Assembly: GCA_900617975.1 (NCBI GenBank)
Contig: UZAE01002025.1
Span: 1 to 10,578, forward strand
Direction of reading: 5' to 3'
From: Rodentolepis nana
Taxonomy: Eukaryota; Platyhelminthes; Cestoda; Cyclophyllidea; Hymenolepididae
Length of the DNA stretch: 10,578 bases
Position numbers and translations under genes: made by a program. The first letter of the stretch is position 1. Every line of letters begins with the position of its first letter. Of the stretch, positions 8,038 to 10,578 are shown one piece after another. The notes under the pieces were generated by a model. It was not told where the DNA came from and searched no databases. It was given only the letters and a program-made list of their open reading frames with translations.

Positions 8038-8233
8038 GGTAGGCTGTAAACTGTTGTTTGTAACTAACCAAGTTCAAAGAAATAAATGAAGAGTTGAGAA
8101 AATCAGAATGTTCGGGATCAGAATAGAGGTTATTCGACGAAAAAATGGAGCCAATACATAATATGGATTTCGAATAAGGCTCACACTTCTCTGACTTCAG
8201 AGAGAAATCATATCTGATGCTGGCCAACTTCAA
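8037..8233 (-). pseudogene. Reverse transcriptase C-terminal remnant
   Basis: The minus-strand frame reads YDFSLKSEKCEPYSKSI (starting near 8213), then an altered LGF-like strand, YSDPEHSDF, and SLNLVSYKQQF before ending. This matches the conserved stretch after the YxDD core of gypsy reverse transcriptase: G-F-x-L-x-x-E-K-C, Y-L-G-F, PDPE and LRSFLGLVSYYQQF. The finger and palm region with the catalytic aspartates, normally over 100 residues between the two reverse transcriptase pieces, is absent. The deletion joins near 8234-8260. The terminal stop at about 8030 is out of the original frame, which continues one base off as RNase H. Confidence 0.85.
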
Positions 8234-8249
8234 GCAAGATCCTGGTTTG

Positions 8250-8365
8250 GGATATCAATGCGTTTAATGCTTGAAAGGTTTCCTTTATACTTTGAGCAGG
8301 AGAGAAACGAGCTATGTGCTTTGTACAGAGGACTGGTTTCGAGTCTTCCTTATATACAGACCTAC
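8250..8365 (-). pseudogene. Reverse transcriptase N-terminal remnant
   Basis: KEDSKPVLCTKHIARFSPAQ (minus strand, 8351-8292) followed by SIKETFQALNALIS fits the first block of Ty3/gypsy reverse transcriptase: an L-K-x-x-x-K-P-V-F stretch, a K-R-P-V stretch, then a helix ending in E-L-x-x-L. The distance from the protease GLDW block, about 69 codons, is what the family shows. The plus-strand frame 8258-8491 is its antisense shadow. Confidence 0.65.
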
Positions 8366-8512
8366 TTCTATTTGCGTTCATCGACCATAAAGCTGAATAA
8401 AAACCTTTGTTTATGCTTGATTAACGAATTCGATGGACTCCTTACGCTTATTTTTATTCCGCTCTCTCACCTTCCTTGCGATGGGTATTGATTCTGTCAA
8501 CTAAATGACAGG

Positions 8513-8819
8513 CTACCTTTCGACATGGGAGTGAATGATCGGATTCAGCAGCTTCAATTCATCCAACCAGTCGAGACCCAGGGGATTTAAGTCAGCTTGA
8601 TTTATTAAGAAACGTTTTGCCATAATGCTGTCATCACCACATTTAACCTGAGAGACAGATTTACCTTTAAATTTTGTGGCATCACTAGGAACATTTAGAG
8701 ATATTTCGTTTGTCGATTTCAACCCATAGATACCTCAAGGTTCTCCACGTTTTCCTTGAGACCAAAGTGATGCTAGAACTGGCATTCAATTGTAACTTGA
8801 CTCTGTTATTATTTATCAT
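8513..8819 (-). pseudogene. Aspartic protease remnant, active site lost
   Basis: RVKLQLNASSSITLVSRKTW (minus strand, about 8804-8745) matches the family pattern in which a strand ends in LDT(G/A)SD followed by a hydrophobic strand and a W. The catalytic aspartate position reads asparagine (codon at 8786-8784). After a frame change near 8730, the open frame 8722-8513 carries the second half: FKGKSVSQVKCGDDS, then DLNPLGLDWLDELKLLN (about 8595-8545), equivalent to the well-known NLLGLDW block at the end of this protease. The listed start of the second frame is not a true start, because the polyprotein reads in from upstream. Confidence 0.8.
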
Positions 8820-9005
8820 CAAGATTGCGTACTGTCAAATATTTGAATTTCTGTCTTCGACGACTAAAATGATAAAATGGAAAGAATTTAAAGATCCAGT
8901 TAGCTACCCATCCGTCCTTCTTTTGGTCAACTGGCCTGCATTTCATTTTTTTAAATGTGATTTCTGTGAAGGCGATGGCTACGGTGCTGCGTTCTATCTC
9001 ATAGT
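8812..9005 (-). pseudogene. gag C-terminal/spacer remnant
   Basis: The minus-strand frame contains FKKMKCRPVDQKKDGW, which resembles the second half of a retroviral-type zinc knuckle (K-C-x2-C-x4-H-x-D-G) with the second cysteine and the histidine lost. RRRQKFKYLTV follows, the typical arginine-rich linker and first strand before a protease. The frame then runs to a stop near 8812, while the protease continues in another frame from 8819. Order and spacing support the call more strongly than the damaged zinc knuckle does. Confidence 0.55.
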
Positions 9006-9317
9006 CACCAAGTTGGAAGAAATTTTTGTTTTAACTGTTTACCTGTTTGTTTCTCTTTCTTGACGGTTGTGTACTTCTGACGGGAGTTCTGCTAGATCAT
9101 ATCGGTGTCACCCGAGACTGCCTACCTTAAATGACACTCACTGCCGGTGGTGTCATGATTTTATTCAATCATAGTAAGAAAATTTATTCGAACGTTCTTA
9201 TAGCAGGACTTTCCCAGATCACAAACAAACAAAAGCTACGCGAAATAGGCCTGTTTAAATAGACCTGAAGTACGATTTCTTTAAATTTCCATTTATGCTG
9301 ACAGGACAATCGATTCA
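9006..9317. other. No recognised gene
   Basis: The minus strand here could hold more of the gag gene, but nothing readable is left. The word KKEKQTGKQLKQKF on that strand, from about 9060, is only a basic stretch. Confidence 0.35.
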
Positions 9318-9346
9318 TTTGCCATCAGGCCCTTTAGTCAATGTTG
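9318..9346 (+). repeat. Fragment F of the 300-bp repeat
   Basis: TTGCCATCAGGCCCTTTAGT, followed by caatgttggact, resembles the 5' block of copies A and B (cattagccctttag-tagactttggact). Similarity stops after about 30 bases, so this is either a truncated copy or a short chance match. Confidence 0.4.
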
Positions 9347-10118
9347 GACTGGTGCGGTACTTACCGAACAGTTTCGTAGAACATAGAATGTTTAATCTTT
9401 CCTTTGAAAGAATGTAGCCTTTTAGCTGCCCGCGTTCTGTTCCTTTTAATTACCAAAGAAGGTGCCCGACTCTTTCTCCTCAGGTAAATCAACCAAGTCT
9501 TTTGGAACCAAATTTTGCATTTATCATGCCTCCAGAGCGTGATGAAATTCATCAATTTGTAAAATGAGGTTGTTGGGGGCAATTTAAGGTTTTAATTTTT
9601 CAGTCCAGATGCTTCGCAAATTCTTTCCTGATGCTCCAAGCGTTTCGAAAGCTATCCCTACTCAAGCCTCTTTTCCGTAGAGCTCTCCGCAAGAAATTTC
9701 AAAATGTATTCCTTCTCAAAGCCAAATAAAATTCTTTCAAACACGAAAAAAAATCATAAAATTAGTGGCAAGGAAGGCAGAGAGAAGTCGAATTGGATGG
9801 TGGCAAAAACATACATGATGATATCCACTTACCTCGGACTGGGTATTCGTTAATTCGGATAAAGAATTTATTGATTCCAATGTATTAAATACCATTTTAA
9901 TATACGCTAAGAAAGAGTTTATAGTGATTTGATTATTCGTATTTTCTCTTTGGCAGCCATTGGTGCATATTCGATGTATTTCCTATTGTGGATCCGATAC
10001 CTGTGGACGCATATTCTATCTTCATCACGATCGACCGTTGATCCTGAAATGAATCCTCCAAGTTCGAAGGAAGCACTTACATTTTTGTCCACGGGAAACT
10101 ACTATCACACAAGGCCAA
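9347..10118. other. No recognised gene; possible pol scrap
   Basis: The 73-codon minus frame at 9361-9582 is basic and unrecognised. The 81-codon plus frame at 9929-10174 runs into repeat copy E and has no family match. On the minus strand, 10031-9982 reads IVMKIEYASTGIGSTI, which has the look of the DAS-x-x-GIGA-x-L strand of gypsy RNase H, but the surroundings do not confirm it. Confidence 0.3.
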
Positions 10119-10435
10119 GGGTGTGCGACAGACTAACCTCCAAGTGGTTTACCATTGGCGACGTACACTCATAAGACAAAATTGTCTCTAAACCGGCAGT
10201 TGACTTCTGATTTCAAACTACCCTAACCCCACTGTATGTCATATTCGACCACTTCCACAGTACTCATCTTAATTTTTCTGTGCCTTTATGCCTGTGTGCC
10301 TCTTTTATATCCGTGAAACACTCTTTCGTTTCACCTCTCGAAATTTTCTTCCCTTTATATTTCCACCCTCTGTGAAGCCCGAAGTCAACTAAAGGTCTAA
10401 TGTTAACTATCATAAAGCCTGCCATTTGATATAAA
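10119..10435 (-). repeat. Interspersed 300-bp repeat, copy E
   Basis: This reverse-strand copy begins on the left with gggtgtgcgacagactaacc and tccaagtgg. It runs through ccggcagttgacttct, ccccactgtatgtcatattc, gaccacttccacagtactca, cctctgtgaagcccgaagtc and aactaaaggtctaatg, and ends with ataaagcctgccatttgata. It keeps the 10-base inverted pair AGTTGACTTC (10198-10207) and GAAGTCAACT (10381-10390). No clear flanking duplication is seen. The minus frame 10264-10449 is a shadow within it. Confidence 0.9.
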
Positions 10436-10578
10436 TGCATATTCTGCATGTCACTAATTTAGTTAAACCATATTTTTTTTCTCCCTCGAGCCTTTCCTTC
10501 GGTCTTTCACATGTTTCCTTTTTTCTTTCACTTTACCTTGTGAAATTACTACTCAATCCAATGTATACGTCATCTCTC
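10436..10578. other. Pyrimidine-rich right edge
   Basis: After copy E the plus strand becomes T- and C-rich (about 10470-10540, with tttttttt and ttcctttttt runs). No gene is visible before the window ends. Confidence 0.4.

Larger units (their letters stand above)
7890..9005 (-). pseudogene. Ty3/gypsy retrotransposon gag-pol remnant
   Basis: On the minus strand, pieces of a gag-pol polyprotein appear in the canonical order over about 1.1 kb, split over different frames. They are a gag C-terminal spacer (9005-8812), aspartic protease (8819-8736 and 8722-8513), the start of reverse transcriptase (about 8365-8250), the end of reverse transcriptase (8233-8037) and the start of RNase H (8037-7890). 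In an intact element this polyprotein would copy RNA into DNA in cytoplasmic particles. Here at least five frame changes, stop codons, an altered protease active site and a deletion of the reverse transcriptase core make it plainly dead. LTRs, integrase and most of gag were not found. The DTAS-type protease site implied by the spacing suggests the Mag-like branch, by inference only. Confidence 0.85.

Noticed and set aside
8258..8491. 77-codon plus-strand open frame
   Set aside because: It is antisense to the reverse transcriptase start and the protease-transcriptase linker and has no motif of its own.
8710..9063. 117-codon plus-strand open frame with hydrophobic segments
   Set aside because: It lies antisense to the protease and gag remnant, whose motifs are clear on the minus strand. 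It is a shadow of that former coding sequence.
1..10578. Hammerhead ribozyme, as found in satellite-like repeats of some flatworms
   Set aside because: I searched both strands by eye for the CTGATGA core and found none, including inside the 300-bp repeats.

Overview
This window looks like non-coding, repeat-rich nuclear DNA from a eukaryote, most likely an invertebrate animal. The sequence is AT-rich. It has no tightly packed genes, ribosome binding sites or operons. Nearly all open frames are under 100 codons, and the sequence is dominated by dispersed repeats, simple repeats and a decayed Ty3/gypsy-type LTR retrotransposon. Assignment to a phylum is a guess. A flatworm such as a trematode would fit the composition and the type of retroelement, but nothing here proves it. 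I find no convincing intact protein-coding gene and no intact RNA gene.

Layout from left to right. Bases 1-208 are unassigned and GC-richer than the rest. Bases 209-316 hold almost three copies of a 39-bp tandem repeat with a built-in hairpin. About 532-841 is copy A (+) of a roughly 300-bp interspersed repeat. It is followed directly by an unrecognised 123-codon open frame (844-1215) and a G-quadruplex-like tract (1362-1383). Copy D (-) lies at 1676-2006, with an 11-bp direct repeat on both sides. From 2018 to about 3680 is AT-rich DNA without a gene. About 3780-4050 is a possible old tRNA-type SINE with a B-box match and a (TAAA)n tail. Copy C (-) is at 4641-4960 and copy B (+) at 6279-6591, with no recognised gene between or after them up to about 7880.

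Bases 7890-9005 on the minus strand hold the most informative feature: a broken gag-pol remnant of a Ty3/gypsy element. Pieces can be read in the expected order: gag spacer, aspartic protease, start of reverse transcriptase, end of reverse transcriptase, start of RNase H. There are several frameshifts, a lost protease catalytic aspartate and a deletion of the reverse transcriptase core. A short sixth fragment of the 300-bp repeat (F, about 9318-9346) and a fifth full copy (E, minus, 10119-10435) close the window.

No genes work together here. The window records several waves of mobile-element insertion and decay. The best candidate for something undescribed is the 300-bp family: five near-full copies and one fragment in 10.6 kb, in both orientations, with apparent target-site duplications, no recognisable pol III boxes and no terminal inverted repeats.
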